Source: Saccharothrix sp. S26
GTDB lineage: Bacteria; Actinomycetota; Actinomycetes; Mycobacteriales; Pseudonocardiaceae
Assembly: GCF_021390395.1 (NCBI RefSeq)
Contig: NZ_JAJUWT010000018.1
Span: 62,001 to 126,000 of the forward strand
Direction: 5' to 3'
Length of the DNA stretch: 64,000 nucleotides
Part shown: piece after piece, positions 28,371 through 37,284 of the stretch
How positions within the stretch are numbered: the first letter of the stretch is position 1
Layout: every line of letters starts with the position of its first letter
The notes under the pieces: model-generated
Told to the model about the DNA's origin: nothing
Seen by the model: the letters and a program-made list of their open reading frames with translations, nothing else
The model's database searches: none
Made by a program: the position numbers and the translations under genes

Positions 28371-29281
28371 GCCGCGGGCTCCGGGCGGCGCAACCTCCGC
28401 ACGGCGGCCGGGTCGGCCATGCTGACGCACCGCGCGCCGACGCCGCGCAGCAGCCCGGCGAGCACCTTGCTGTCGCCCACCTCGACCAGGGTCTCGGCGT
28501 CGGCGAGCACGCGCATCGTCTCGGTCCACCGCACCCGCGCGGTGAGCTGCGCGATCAGCGCGTCCACGATGGTCGGCAGGTCCGTGGTCGGCTCCGCGGT
28601 CGCGTTCGGCACCACCGGGACGCGTGGCGGGCGCATCGGTGTCGCGCGCACCGCCTCGGCCCAGCCGTCCAGCGCGCCCGCCATCAACGGCGAGTGGAAC
28701 GCGTTGCTCACCTTGAGCGCCACCACCTTGCGGGCGCCGGCCGCGGTGGCCAGCGCGACGAGCCGGTCGACGGCCGCGGTCGCGCCGGAGACCACGGTGT
28801 GGTCGGGCGCGTTCTCCAGGCCGACGACCAGCGGCTCACCCGGCCGGGCGGCCTCATCTGCCAGCTCCTCCACCCGCTGCGGCGTCAACCCCAGCACGGC
28901 GGTCATGCCACCGGTGTCGGGCAGGTCGGCCATCAACCGGGCGCGGTCGGCGACCAGGCGCAGCGCGGTGTCGACGTCCAGCACGCCCGCCGCGCACAGC
29001 GCGCTGATCTCGCCGACGCTGTGCCCGGCGACGATGTCCGGCTCCACGCCGCGGTCACCCAGGACCGCGAGCGCGGCGAGGTTGCACGCGGTCACGGCGG
29101 GCTGCGCGTGCAGGGTGTCGACGAGCTCGTCCAGCGGCCCGCGGGCGCACAGCTCCGACACCGGCTCGGGCAGCAGTTCGTCGGCGCGCGCGAGCACCGC
29201 CGCGCCCGCCGGGTCGCGGCGCAGCCAGCCGCCCATGCCGATCCGGACCGTGCCTTGACCGGGGAACACGAAGCCGATCAC
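28367..29281 (-). CDS. Discrete malonyl-CoA:ACP acyltransferase
   Basis: A 304-residue FabD-like acyltransferase: FPGQG at the N-terminus, catalytic Ser in GHSVGE, and AFHSPLM around the catalytic His, a malonyl-type signature. It should load the dedicated ACP (36051-36356) for the KS-KS fusion protein. A private malonyltransferase is unusual for type II systems, which commonly borrow FabD from fatty-acid synthesis. It starts 49 nt after the upstream gene and overlaps the next gene by ATGA. Confidence 0.93.
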   Translation of the reverse strand: MIGFVFPGQGTVRIGMGGWLRRDPAGAAVLARADELLPEPVSELCARGPLDELVDTLHAQPAVTACNLAALAVLGDRGVEPDIVAGHSVGEISALCAAGVLDVDTALRLVADRARLMADLPDTGGMTAVLGLTPQRVEELADEAARPGEPLVVGLENAPDHTVVSGATAAVDRLVALATAAGARKVVALKVSNAFHSPLMAGALDGWAEAVRATPMRPPRVPVVPNATAEPTTDLPTIVDALIAQLTARVRWTETMRVLADAETLVEVGDSKVLAGLLRGVGARCVSMADPAAVRRLRRPEPAA

Positions 29282-29330
29282 CTGCGAACCTCCAGTCTCC
29301 TGCGTGCCTTGCCGACGAGCCGGGCGCCGA

Positions 29331-30212
29331 CTAGAGCCGGCGCCGCCGGGTGGGCACCGCCGCGGCCTTCTCGGTGCCCAGGAAGCCCAGCAGCAGCTTG
29401 GTGACGATCTCCGGCTGGTCCAGCGGGATCCAGTGGCTGGCGTCTTCGACGCGCTCGTAGCGCCACGAGCCCTTGACGAACTTCACCGAGCCCGTCATGC
29501 CCTCTTCGAGCAGCGCCTTGTCCCCGGTGGACCAGATGCCGAGGGTGGGCGCGAGCACGGGCGGGAAGTTGCCCTCCACGCGCAGCTCGGCCTCGGGCGA
29601 GCGGTTGGCCCGGTACCAGTTCAGCGCCGCGGTGAGCGCGCCCGGCTTGGCCAGCTCGCGCGGGTAGCGCTGGTGGTCGCCCTCGCCGCCCATGATCTCC
29701 TTGAACAGCCGCCACCCGTTGCGCCGCAGCAACTGCTCGCTCACGCCGGGGAACTGGTAGAAGAGCATGTACCAGCTCGCCTTGCGCTGCTCGATCGACG
29801 GCGTGCTGAACACGCCGGGGTGGCCGACCGACAGCACGGCGAGGTGGTCGACGCGGCGCGGCATCAGGAACGCGTACATCCACGCGATGGCGGCGCCCCA
29901 GTCGTGCCCGACGATGTGCGCCTTGGGGATGCCGAGGTGCTGCGTCAGGGCGACGACGTCGTTGACGATCGTGCGCATGTCGTAGGCCTCGACCTCCTGC
30001 GGCTTGCTCGACTCGCCGAAACCGCGCAGGTCGGGCGCGATGACGCGGAAGCCCGCCTCCACCAGGGGGTCGATCTGGTGCCGCCACAGGTAGTGCGAGT
30101 CGGGGAAGCCGTGCAGCAGCACGACCGGGTCGCCCTCGCCCTTGTCCACGTAGGCGATGTCGACGCCGTTGACGTGCGCCGACCCGGTCAGCAGGGTGTC
30201 CTTGACGCTCAT
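29331..30212 (-). CDS. Epoxide hydrolase-like alpha/beta hydrolase
   Basis: A 293-residue alpha/beta hydrolase of the epoxide hydrolase/haloalkane dehalogenase group. HGFPDSHYLWR forms the oxyanion motif, the nucleophile is Asp in GHDWGAAIAW and the catalytic His lies in DASHWIPLDQPE. It probably opens an epoxide made by one of the two flavin monooxygenases of the cluster. The start at 30212 overlaps the preceding monooxygenase stop (ATGA). Confidence 0.9.
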   Translation of the reverse strand: MSVKDTLLTGSAHVNGVDIAYVDKGEGDPVVLLHGFPDSHYLWRHQIDPLVEAGFRVIAPDLRGFGESSKPQEVEAYDMRTIVNDVVALTQHLGIPKAHIVGHDWGAAIAWMYAFLMPRRVDHLAVLSVGHPGVFSTPSIEQRKASWYMLFYQFPGVSEQLLRRNGWRLFKEIMGGEGDHQRYPRELAKPGALTAALNWYRANRSPEAELRVEGNFPPVLAPTLGIWSTGDKALLEEGMTGSVKFVKGSWRYERVEDASHWIPLDQPEIVTKLLLGFLGTEKAAAVPTRRRRL

Positions 30213-31459
30213 GCCCTCTCCCTGAACAGCCTCTCGGCGAAGAACTCGCTGAACCCGAACTCCGGCACGTCCTCCGGCGGGACCATGTTGAGCAGGCCGG
30301 TCACCGACGCGGCGAAGTTCTCGGCCATCAACTCGCGCGCCCGGCGGCGCCGCTCGGCGGCGGCGGGCCCGAACTCGCAGTGCAGCTTGGCGATGATGCC
30401 CGCGCCGAAGTGCAGCCGGTCCATCCGGAACTTCCGCTCGGCCAGGTAGCCCGCGAAGGCCGCGGGCGACCAGTCGTCGCCGCCGGTCAGCACCTCGCAC
30501 ACGGCTCGGGTGTCGCGCAGGCTGCACGACAGGCCGGTGCCGAGCACGGTGTCGGCGTTGCCCGCCTCGTCCCCGACGAGCACCACGCCGTCCAGGACGA
30601 TCGGCTGCTCGGGGAACATCGCCACCGACGGCCACAGCTTGAGCGGCCCGATCGCCTTCGCGGCGCCGTACACGGCCTTGCCGCGGTCGGGCAGGGACGC
30701 CAGCTCGAAGTCGGCGATGAACCGCTTCTCACCCTCCGGGCCCTGGTAGAGCTTCCGGTTGGCGGTCGGGAAGTTGATGTAGAGCCGGGCGTTGCCGTCG
30801 CCCTGCGGGAACACCATGAACATCTTCTCGTCCTCGGTGCCCATCGCCTGCACGTCCATCGGCCAGTCGTCCAGGCCGGTGACCCGCAGCCCGCCGCCCC
30901 AGTGGTGCACCGAGGTCGCCATGGACACGCCGACCTGGCGGCCGACCGTGCAGCCGCGGCCGGTGGCGCCGATGACCATGCGCGGCTTGGCCAGGTGCTC
31001 CTGCCCGGCCCGGGTCCAGCGGACCTCCGGGCTGGTCCCGGCGGTGACCCGCACCCGCTGCGCGCCCATGACCACCGTCGCGCCGTTGTCCTCGGCCTGC
31101 TCGGCCATCAACGCGCAGACCTCGTGGTGCGGGAACGACATGGGGCCGCCGACACCGGGCACGAACCGCGTCATGTCCACGGTCTCCGCCTCGGCCGGGT
31201 CGACCGTCTCGTCCCACTGCGTCCACTCGCGGATCTCCCACGCGCCGCCGAGGCCGAACGCGTCCTCCACGCCCAACCTCTGCGCCTCGCGCAGGCCCCA
31301 CGGCGCGATCCACTCGCCGCGCACGATGTCCTGGTAGGTCTCCTGCTTCTCCAGCAGCACCACGGACAGGCCGTTCAGCGCGAGGTTGGCCGCGGCGGAC
31401 GCGCCCGCGATGCCGCCGCCCACCACGACGACGTCGATCCCGGTGTGCTCGACGGTCAT
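30209..31459 (-). CDS. FAD-dependent monooxygenase
   Basis: A 416-residue flavoprotein with an N-terminal dinucleotide motif (VVGGGIAGASAA), an Arg/Glu FAD contact region, and a second FAD motif (VVLVGDEAGNADTVLGTGLSC). It resembles UbiH/halogenase-like group A monooxygenases. The catalysed step is unknown; epoxidation or hydroxylation of the polyketide is likely because an epoxide-hydrolase-like gene follows directly. The ATG at 31459 (MTVEHTGIDVVV) overlaps the nitroreductase stop (ATGA). An in-frame upstream ATG was rejected for that reason. Confidence 0.9.
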   Translation of the reverse strand: MTVEHTGIDVVVVGGGIAGASAAANLALNGLSVVLLEKQETYQDIVRGEWIAPWGLREAQRLGVEDAFGLGGAWEIREWTQWDETVDPAEAETVDMTRFVPGVGGPMSFPHHEVCALMAEQAEDNGATVVMGAQRVRVTAGTSPEVRWTRAGQEHLAKPRMVIGATGRGCTVGRQVGVSMATSVHHWGGGLRVTGLDDWPMDVQAMGTEDEKMFMVFPQGDGNARLYINFPTANRKLYQGPEGEKRFIADFELASLPDRGKAVYGAAKAIGPLKLWPSVAMFPEQPIVLDGVVLVGDEAGNADTVLGTGLSCSLRDTRAVCEVLTGGDDWSPAAFAGYLAERKFRMDRLHFGAGIIAKLHCEFGPAAAERRRRARELMAENFAASVTGLLNMVPPEDVPEFGFSEFFAERLFRERA

Positions 31460-32184
31460 GCCTGCCACCTCTCCCAGGACGTGCGCTCCTTGGCCGAAAC
31501 CCGCTTGGCGGGCCGGAAATCCGTGCCGATCGTGTAGGCGACCGGCACCAGGCAGATCTGGGTGACACCGGCGGGGATGCCGAGCAGCTCACCGACCTGC
31601 CGCTCGAACGGCAGGTGCATGCACGTGATCGTGCTGCCGAGGCCGCGGCTGCGCAGGGCCAGCTGGAACGACCAGACGGCGGGGAAGATCGAGCCGTAGA
31701 AGTTGCTGGCCCGCATGGCCCCGATCCGCACGCCCTCCTGCCAGGTGCCGAGGTTGCGGGTGCCGGTCGCGCCGAGCCACTCCGCGTCGATCGCGCCGAT
31801 GTCCGGCGGCCGGCCGAGCACGCACGGGATCACCAGCGCGGGCACCCTGGCGATGGTCTCGGCCAGCGTGGCGGCGGAGGCGTTGTTCTTCCTGGCCTGC
31901 GGGCTGTTGCGCCGGCGCCCGGACCGCGTCCACACCTCTTTCTGGTGGAACTGCCAGGAGATGTCGAACAGCTCCGCGAACCGGTCCTTCACCGCCTGCT
32001 CGGTGATCACGACCCAGCGCCAGTTCTGCTGGTCGTTCGCGGTCGGCGCCTGGACGGCGACCTCCAGCGCCTCCTCGATCACCTCGCGCGGCACGGGCCG
32101 GTCGAGGTCGAGCCGGCGGCGCACCGACCGGGTGGTGGTGAGCAACCGGTCGGTCTCCAGCACGTCGAAGGGCGTACCGGTCAT
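31456..32184 (-). CDS. Nitroreductase-family flavoprotein
   Basis: A 242-residue FMN-dependent nitroreductase-like protein. The N-terminal TTRSVRRRLDLDRPVPREVIEEAL and APTANDQQNWRWVVI segments are the FMN-phosphate and isoalloxazine motifs. Homologues in biosynthetic operons carry out desaturation, ene reduction or dehydroaromatisation rather than nitro reduction. It is ATGA-coupled to both neighbours, so it is integral to the pathway. It might set the reduction level of the polyketide. Confidence 0.9.
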   Translation of the reverse strand: MTGTPFDVLETDRLLTTTRSVRRRLDLDRPVPREVIEEALEVAVQAPTANDQQNWRWVVITEQAVKDRFAELFDISWQFHQKEVWTRSGRRRNSPQARKNNASAATLAETIARVPALVIPCVLGRPPDIGAIDAEWLGATGTRNLGTWQEGVRIGAMRASNFYGSIFPAVWSFQLALRSRGLGSTITCMHLPFERQVGELLGIPAGVTQICLVPVAYTIGTDFRPAKRVSAKERTSWERWQA

Positions 32185-34448
32185 ACCGCACCCAGCAGGG
32201 TTCCGCCGCGCACCGAGCCGGGCGCGGCGCTGAGCACGAGGGCCTTGGCCGGCGCGGACGGCAGCTCCGGCTTGGTGACGTAGGACTCGACCGCGCCGGC
32301 ACGAGGGCTGCTCAGCCCTGCGATGGCCGGTGCGACGCCGTCGCGCAGGGCGAGCGCGGCCAGGGCCAGGTTCAGCGCGCCGGTGGCCGCGCCCGCGTCA
32401 CCGGTCAGGCCCGCGGTGGCGGTGAGCCGGGCGGACGGGACGGCGTCGAGCACCGCGCCCGCCTCCGCCTCGTCGGTCGCGCCGCCGGTGGCCGCACCGA
32501 CCACCAGGTCCACGCCTTCGGTGGGGAGCGCGGCGATGGCGCGCTGCACCAGGGACCGCTCGTCGCCCGCTCCCGCGCCCGCGTGGGCGCTGCCCAGCAC
32601 CCGCGCGTACGGGGTCGCGCCCCGGGCGGCGGCGTGCGCGGCGGACTCGACCACCAGGGCCACCGACGCGGACGCGGACGCCTCGCCCGAGTCCCGGTCG
32701 TAGGGGTTGACCTGCGCGCCGTCGCCGGGCCTCGACGCCTCGTCGGCGGCGACCACGATCACCACGTCCGCCTTGCCCGCGCGGATGGTCTCCACCGCGC
32801 AGTCCAATGCGATGGATGCCGACGCGTTGCCGTTGCAGATGGTGGTGGTCGGGCCGCGCAGGCCCAACGTCTGGCAGACCGCGCCGCCGGTGGCGTTGAG
32901 CACCACGTTGGAGAAGCTGAGCACCGCGGGCTTGTTCGGGTTCGCCAGCACGCTCTCGTCGAACCCGTCGGTGCTCTCCACCGAGCCCGCCGCGGTGGCG
33001 AAGATGACGCCCACGTTGTCCAGGGCGGCGCGGGGCAGCTTCAGCCCGGCGTCCTCCCAGGCGAGCCGGGAAGCCGCGATCGCCATGCGGGACAGGTTGT
33101 TCATGTGCCGCCACAACGAGCGCGGCGCGAACGTGCGGCCCTCCAGGGACGGCTCCGCGCCGACCGCGGTGCGGCCGTTGGCGACCGCCTCGGCGACCTC
33201 GGCGATGCCGGTGCCCAGGCCGGTGACCGGTCCGAGGCCGGTGAGGACGACCTCGGTGGCGGGCAGCTCGTCGTACTCGCGCGGCCCGCCGGGGCGGCGC
33301 AGCACGAGCGAGGCGTTGTTGCCGCCGAACGCGTAGTTGTTGGACACCACGACGTCCATGTCCAGCGCACGCGCGGTGTTCGGCACGAAGTCCAAAGTGG
33401 ACTGCGCGATCGCCTCTTCGGTGAACCCGATGGTGGGCGGCGCGGTCGCGGTGCGCAGGGCCAGCACGCTGGCCACCGCCTCGACCGCGCCCGCCGCGCC
33501 CAGCGTGTGCCCGATGAAGCTCTTGATGCTGCTGGTCGGCACCTGCGGCGCCCGCTCGCCGAACACGGCGCGCATGACCTTCTTCTCCATGGCGTCGTTG
33601 GCGGGCGTGCCGGTGCCGTGCCCGTTGACGTAGTCCACGGCGTCGGCGTCCAGACCGGCGTCGGCCAGCGCCCGGCGCATGGCCGTGGCACCGCCGCGAC
33701 CGGTCGGGTCCGGCGCGGTGGCGTGGTAGGCGTCGGCGGACAGGCCGTAGCCCGCGACCTCGGCCAACGGCTCCGCACCCCGGGCCAGCGCGTGGTCCAG
33801 CGCCTCCACGACCAGGAACGCGGCACCCTCGCCGAGGTTCAGGCCGTCCGAGCGGCTGTAGGGGCCGCACGGTCGGGGGCTGAGGGCCTGAAGGCCCGCG
33901 AAACCCGCGTAGGTGCCGAACAACAGGGGGTCGACGCCGCCGGCGAGCACCACGTCCGCGTCACCGGTGAGGATCTTGTCCTTGGCCAGGCCGACCGCGT
34001 TGCCGCCCGCCGCGCACGCGGTCGAGACCAGGATGCGCGGGCCGGCCAGGCCCAGCTTGCCGGCGACGACGTCACCGGTGGCGTGCATGGGCTGGTAGCC
34101 GCCCGCCGCGGTCGGAGTGGCCTGGCACTTGCCGAGGACCAGCCCGAACCGCTCGGCGGGCAGGTCCGCGGCCGTGCCCAGCCCGGCCTGGGCGACCGCC
34201 TGCCGGGCCGCGACGAGGGCCAGCCGGGCGGTGCGGTCCAGCCCCGTGTCCTCAGCCGGCAGTTGCGCGTCGATCCACTCGTCGGGCACCTGGCCCGCGA
34301 ACCTGGCCTCGAACGCGGCGAACCGCTCGTCGTCCACGGCGGTGATGCCGCCCCCGCCCGTGGTGAGCCGCGCCCAGAACTCCTCCGGGTCCCGACCGAC
34401 CGCGCAGATCACCCCGACCCCGGTGATGACCACTGGCCGCAGCGCCAT
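32181..34448 (-). CDS. Fused ketosynthase: active KS domain plus degenerate KS (CLF-like) domain
   Basis: A 755-residue fusion of two FabF-like domains. The first (about 1-390) keeps a full KS triad: Cys145 (STACAAGG), His277 (NGHGTGT), Lys309 and His314 (IKSFIGHT). The second (about 395-755) keeps the fold signature, but the Cys position is Asn541 (ICNGNASAS) and both His motifs are lost, as in chain-length factors. A KS-CLF arrangement in one chain is known from PUFA synthases, but there as part of megasynthases. With a discrete ACP, KR, DH and AT beside it, this should be the chain-building engine of a reducing type II-like PKS. ATGA-coupled to the nitroreductase. Confidence 0.93.
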   Translation of the reverse strand: MALRPVVITGVGVICAVGRDPEEFWARLTTGGGGITAVDDERFAAFEARFAGQVPDEWIDAQLPAEDTGLDRTARLALVAARQAVAQAGLGTAADLPAERFGLVLGKCQATPTAAGGYQPMHATGDVVAGKLGLAGPRILVSTACAAGGNAVGLAKDKILTGDADVVLAGGVDPLLFGTYAGFAGLQALSPRPCGPYSRSDGLNLGEGAAFLVVEALDHALARGAEPLAEVAGYGLSADAYHATAPDPTGRGGATAMRRALADAGLDADAVDYVNGHGTGTPANDAMEKKVMRAVFGERAPQVPTSSIKSFIGHTLGAAGAVEAVASVLALRTATAPPTIGFTEEAIAQSTLDFVPNTARALDMDVVVSNNYAFGGNNASLVLRRPGGPREYDELPATEVVLTGLGPVTGLGTGIAEVAEAVANGRTAVGAEPSLEGRTFAPRSLWRHMNNLSRMAIAASRLAWEDAGLKLPRAALDNVGVIFATAAGSVESTDGFDESVLANPNKPAVLSFSNVVLNATGGAVCQTLGLRGPTTTICNGNASASIALDCAVETIRAGKADVVIVVAADEASRPGDGAQVNPYDRDSGEASASASVALVVESAAHAAARGATPYARVLGSAHAGAGAGDERSLVQRAIAALPTEGVDLVVGAATGGATDEAEAGAVLDAVPSARLTATAGLTGDAGAATGALNLALAALALRDGVAPAIAGLSSPRAGAVESYVTKPELPSAPAKALVLSAAPGSVRGGTLLGAV

Positions 34449-34493
34449 GCTTGCTCCTCCTCGCGACCCCGGGCGACCGCCCGGGTGACCAGA

Positions 34494-35567
34494 TCAGATG
34501 ATCGGGGTGCTCCAGCTCTTGGGCGTGACGTACGGGCTGGTCAGCGTGGTGACCTCGGTGTCGCCGACGGTGACCTTGAGCCCGGCGGCGGCCAGGTCCG
34601 GCGGCAGCCGCAGCAGGCCGAGGGCGGACTTCAGCCCGACGCTGTGCACGGCGTGCACGACCTCGCCGATCTTCTCCCCGCCCACGGTGACCGGCGTGCC
34701 CGGCTCGGGCACCTCGGTGCCGCCGGAGAAACCGACCGTGCGGCGCTCGGCCGTGCCCTCGAAGGCGGCCACCACGGCGTCACGCCCGACGAACTCGTCC
34801 TTGGTGATGTCCACCAGCCAGCCCGCGCCCATCTCCAGCACGTCGACGCCCTCGCCCGCCTCGTGGCGCACGACCGGCTGCCGCACTTCCAGCATCGCCA
34901 GCTCCACGGCCTCCTGGCCGGCGGGCACGGCCTGCTCCAGGGCCTTGGTCCACAGCCGCTCGGCCGACTCGCGCGGCACCAGCACCTTGTAGCCGTACTC
35001 GCCCGTCACGCCGGTGCGGGCGAAGAGGATGTCGACGCCGTCCCACTGGCTGTCCACGACGGACTCGAACGGCAGGGCGGCCAGCTCACCGTCGATCAGC
35101 CGGCCGACCACGCCCCACGCGTAGGGGCCCTCCAGGCCGAAGAGGGCGTGCTCGGCGGTGCGGTCGGTGATCTCCACGCCGGGCTCGGCGTGCGCGCGCA
35201 GGTGCTCCAGCAGCCGGGTGCCCGCGCCGGTGGAGGACTCCAGCAGCAGGCCGTCCTCCCGACCCCACACCACGACCTGGTCCACGACGGTGCCGTCCTC
35301 GGCGAGCACCAGGCTCGTCATGCAGCGCTCGGCGGTCAGGTACTCCACGTCGCGCGCCAGCACCTTCTGCGCGAAGTCGGTGGCGCCGCCGCCGGACAGC
35401 TCGATGATCCGCTCGCCGGACAGGTCCAGCAGGGCGGCCCGCTCCCGGATCGCCTCGTACTCGGCGTCGAGCGTGCTGAACCGCAGCGCGACCTCGGCGT
35501 CCAGCACCGTGCCGTACACGGCGCCGTCGGGGTGCGCGGCCTTCACCGGCGACGTCAGGGATTCCAT
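34494..35567 (-). CDS. GcvT-like (aminomethyltransferase/folate-binding) protein
   Basis: A 357-residue protein of the GcvT/YgfZ/dimethylglycine-oxidase C-terminal family: RERAALLDLSGERIIEL, LFARTGVTGEYGYKVLVP and GMxxxLEVRQP-like segments (AMLEVRQP), ending with the barrel domain (GTPVTVGGEKIGEV). GcvT homologues bind tetrahydrofolate and transfer or accept one-carbon units. Its place between the FabZ-like and KS genes in one operon suggests a folate-dependent C1 or demethylation step, or a folate-independent repurposed role, during chain building. Neither is established from the sequence. A 7-nt gap separates it from the FabZ-like gene. Confidence 0.85.
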   Translation of the reverse strand: MESLTSPVKAAHPDGAVYGTVLDAEVALRFSTLDAEYEAIRERAALLDLSGERIIELSGGGATDFAQKVLARDVEYLTAERCMTSLVLAEDGTVVDQVVVWGREDGLLLESSTGAGTRLLEHLRAHAEPGVEITDRTAEHALFGLEGPYAWGVVGRLIDGELAALPFESVVDSQWDGVDILFARTGVTGEYGYKVLVPRESAERLWTKALEQAVPAGQEAVELAMLEVRQPVVRHEAGEGVDVLEMGAGWLVDITKDEFVGRDAVVAAFEGTAERRTVGFSGGTEVPEPGTPVTVGGEKIGEVVHAVHSVGLKSALGLLRLPPDLAAAGLKVTVGDTEVTTLTSPYVTPKSWSTPII

Positions 35568-35574
35568 TGTCGTG

Positions 35575-36054
35575 TCAAACCTTTCCGGTAGGGCTGGTGG
35601 CTGCCGGGTCCGCGATGGTGATGGTGCCCTCGGCGGCGACCTGGCCGTCGACCCTGGCGCTCACCTTGAACTCGCTGAAACCGCGGCCTCCCGCCGTGCG
35701 GTCGGCGGTGAGGACGAGCTGGTCCCCCGGCACGATGGGACGGCGGAACCGCATCGCCCGCACGCCCGCGAGGTAGCCGATCGGCCCCGCGCCGGCGAGG
35801 GCGAACACCACGCCGGCCAACTGGGCCATCGCCTCGACGACGATCACGCCCGGGAGCACGGCCGCGGTCGGGAAGTGCCCCTGGAACCACATCTCCGTGG
35901 CCGCGACGTTCTTGATCCCGACCGCGCCGACACCCGGCTCGACCTTCTCGACCCGGTCGATCAGCAGGAAGGGCCAGCGGTGCGGCAGGATCTCCCGGAG
36001 CTGGTCGTTGCTCAGCGACGTCCCCGCTCGCACGGGCTCCCGGGTCGCGGTCAT
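35575..36054 (-). CDS. FabZ-like 3-hydroxyacyl-ACP dehydratase
   Basis: A 159-residue hotdog-fold dehydratase. ILPHRWPFLLIDRV at the start and the active-site motif GHFPTAAVLPGVIVVEAMAQ (catalytic His in GHFP and acidic residue in the helix) are classical FabZ. The ATG overlaps the ACP stop (ATGA). It would dehydrate beta-hydroxyacyl-ACP made by the KR at 36396-37142. No enoyl reductase is obvious in the operon, which predicts retained double bonds (polyene character), unless the nitroreductase reduces them. Confidence 0.95.
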   Translation of the reverse strand: MTATREPVRAGTSLSNDQLREILPHRWPFLLIDRVEKVEPGVGAVGIKNVAATEMWFQGHFPTAAVLPGVIVVEAMAQLAGVVFALAGAGPIGYLAGVRAMRFRRPIVPGDQLVLTADRTAGGRGFSEFKVSARVDGQVAAEGTITIADPAATSPTGKV

Positions 36055-36356
36055 GCCGAACCGGTCGGCGCCTGCTCGACGAGGGCCGGGTTCACGTGGT
36101 CGGCCAGGCGCGACACCGAACCGAACACCGACATGTCGCTGTCGTAGAGGGCGACGCCGAACTCGGCCTCGATCGCCACGTACAGCTCCAGCACGTCGAG
36201 GCTGTCCAACTCCAGGCCGCGGCCGAACAGCGGCTGGTCGTCGGTGATCCACGCGGGCTCGATGGGCAGGTCGAGCCGCGAGACGATCATCTTCTTGATC
36301 TGGGCGCACGTGTCGTGCCGGGCGGCCGCCGTGGCGCGCAGTTCGTCGAGGTTCAC
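36051..36356 (-). CDS. Discrete acyl carrier protein
   Basis: A 101-residue ACP with the phosphopantetheine Ser in GLELDSLDVLEL and an acidic helix II. It is longer than fatty-acid ACP, with an N-terminal extension. It is coupled to the FabZ-like gene (ATGA) and is the probable carrier for the KS-KS fusion, AT, KR and DH of the operon. Confidence 0.94.
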   Translation of the reverse strand: MNLDELRATAAARHDTCAQIKKMIVSRLDLPIEPAWITDDQPLFGRGLELDSLDVLELYVAIEAEFGVALYDSDMSVFGSVSRLADHVNPALVEQAPTGSA

Positions 36357-36395
36357 GCTTGTCCTTCCGTCCGCTGGGTGCTCCGGCTCGATGGG

Positions 36396-37142
36396 TCAGC
36401 CGAGCCCGCCGCCGTTGGCGACGAACGTCTCGCTGGTGATGTAGGACGCCTTGTCCGAGGCCAGGAACGTGACCAGGTTCGCGATCTCCTCGGGTCGGCC
36501 CATGCGGCCGAGCCGGATGCGCGAGGCGTAGCCGTCGCGCAGCTTCGCGGGGATGACCTTGGTCATGTCGGTCTCGACGAACCCCGGTGCCACCACGTTG
36601 ACGCGCACGCCGTGCGGCGCGGCCTCGTAGGACAGCGCCTTGGTGAACGCGATGATCGCGCCCTTGGACGCGACGTAGTTCGTCTGCCCGGGGAAGCCGC
36701 CGTCCAGGCCGCTCGCGGAGCTGAGGGTCACGATCGCGCCGCGCCGCTGGTGCTGCATGATGCGCATCGCCTCGCGGCAGGCCAGGAACGTGCCGTGCAG
36801 GTTGATGTCCATCGTCTCGCGGAACGTGGCGCTGCTCATCGCGACCAGGTGCCGGTCCCGCGTCACGCCCGCGCTGGTGACCAGCACGTCGAGCCTGCCG
36901 TGCTCGGAGCGCACGGAGCGGAACAGCTCGCGCACCGCGTCCTCGTCGGTCACGTCGGCCCGCACCGCGCTCGCGCTGCCACCGCTCTGCTCGACCTGCG
37001 CGACCAGCTCCTTGGCCTGTTCCTCCGAGCGCGAGTAGTTGATCACGACGTGCACGCCGTGGGCCGCCAGGTCGACCACGACGGCCCGCCCGATCCCGCG
37101 CGACCCGCCGGTGACCACGGCGACCGATCCTTCGGCGAACAT
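36396..37142 (-). CDS. FabG-like 3-ketoacyl-ACP reductase
   Basis: A 248-residue SDR with TGGSRGIG, the NxS-Y-K tetrad (LSSASG, YVASK) and GFVETDM typical of FabG. It is the first gene of the 17-gene minus-strand operon and starts at 37142. It would reduce the ketone after each KS-catalysed extension. It is divergent from the hydroxylase at 37285 across a roughly 140-nt promoter region. Confidence 0.95.
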   Translation of the reverse strand: MFAEGSVAVVTGGSRGIGRAVVVDLAAHGVHVVINYSRSEEQAKELVAQVEQSGGSASAVRADVTDEDAVRELFRSVRSEHGRLDVLVTSAGVTRDRHLVAMSSATFRETMDINLHGTFLACREAMRIMQHQRRGAIVTLSSASGLDGGFPGQTNYVASKGAIIAFTKALSYEAAPHGVRVNVVAPGFVETDMTKVIPAKLRDGYASRIRLGRMGRPEEIANLVTFLASDKASYITSETFVANGGGLG

Positions 37143-37284
37143 GGCGCCTCCCCACGTTGTCCAAGGCTTGCCCGCTGCGCACGCCGTCGTTCGGCACAAA
37201 GCTACTGACCTGCGACTTCAGTGCTCTATCACTTCGATATCCGTCGCCTTGACGTCCCCGCGGCGGTGTCGCAGGCTCATGCCC
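37143..37284. promoter_or_regulatory. Divergent promoter region for polyketide operon and flavin hydroxylase
   Basis: This 142-nt spacer is locally less GC-rich (for example CTATCACTTCGATATCC) and is the only space for the promoters of both the long minus-strand operon and the plus-strand hydroxylase. ACTGACCTGCGACTTCAGT forms an imperfect dyad at about 37203-37221. SARP heptamer repeats could not be assigned with confidence. Confidence 0.45.

Noticed and set aside
31456-32184. Nitroreductase as evidence for a nitrosugar
   Set aside because: Nitrosugar pathways use acyl-CoA-dehydrogenase-like nitrososynthases; none is present, and the gene is coupled to the polyketide genes rather than the sugar genes.
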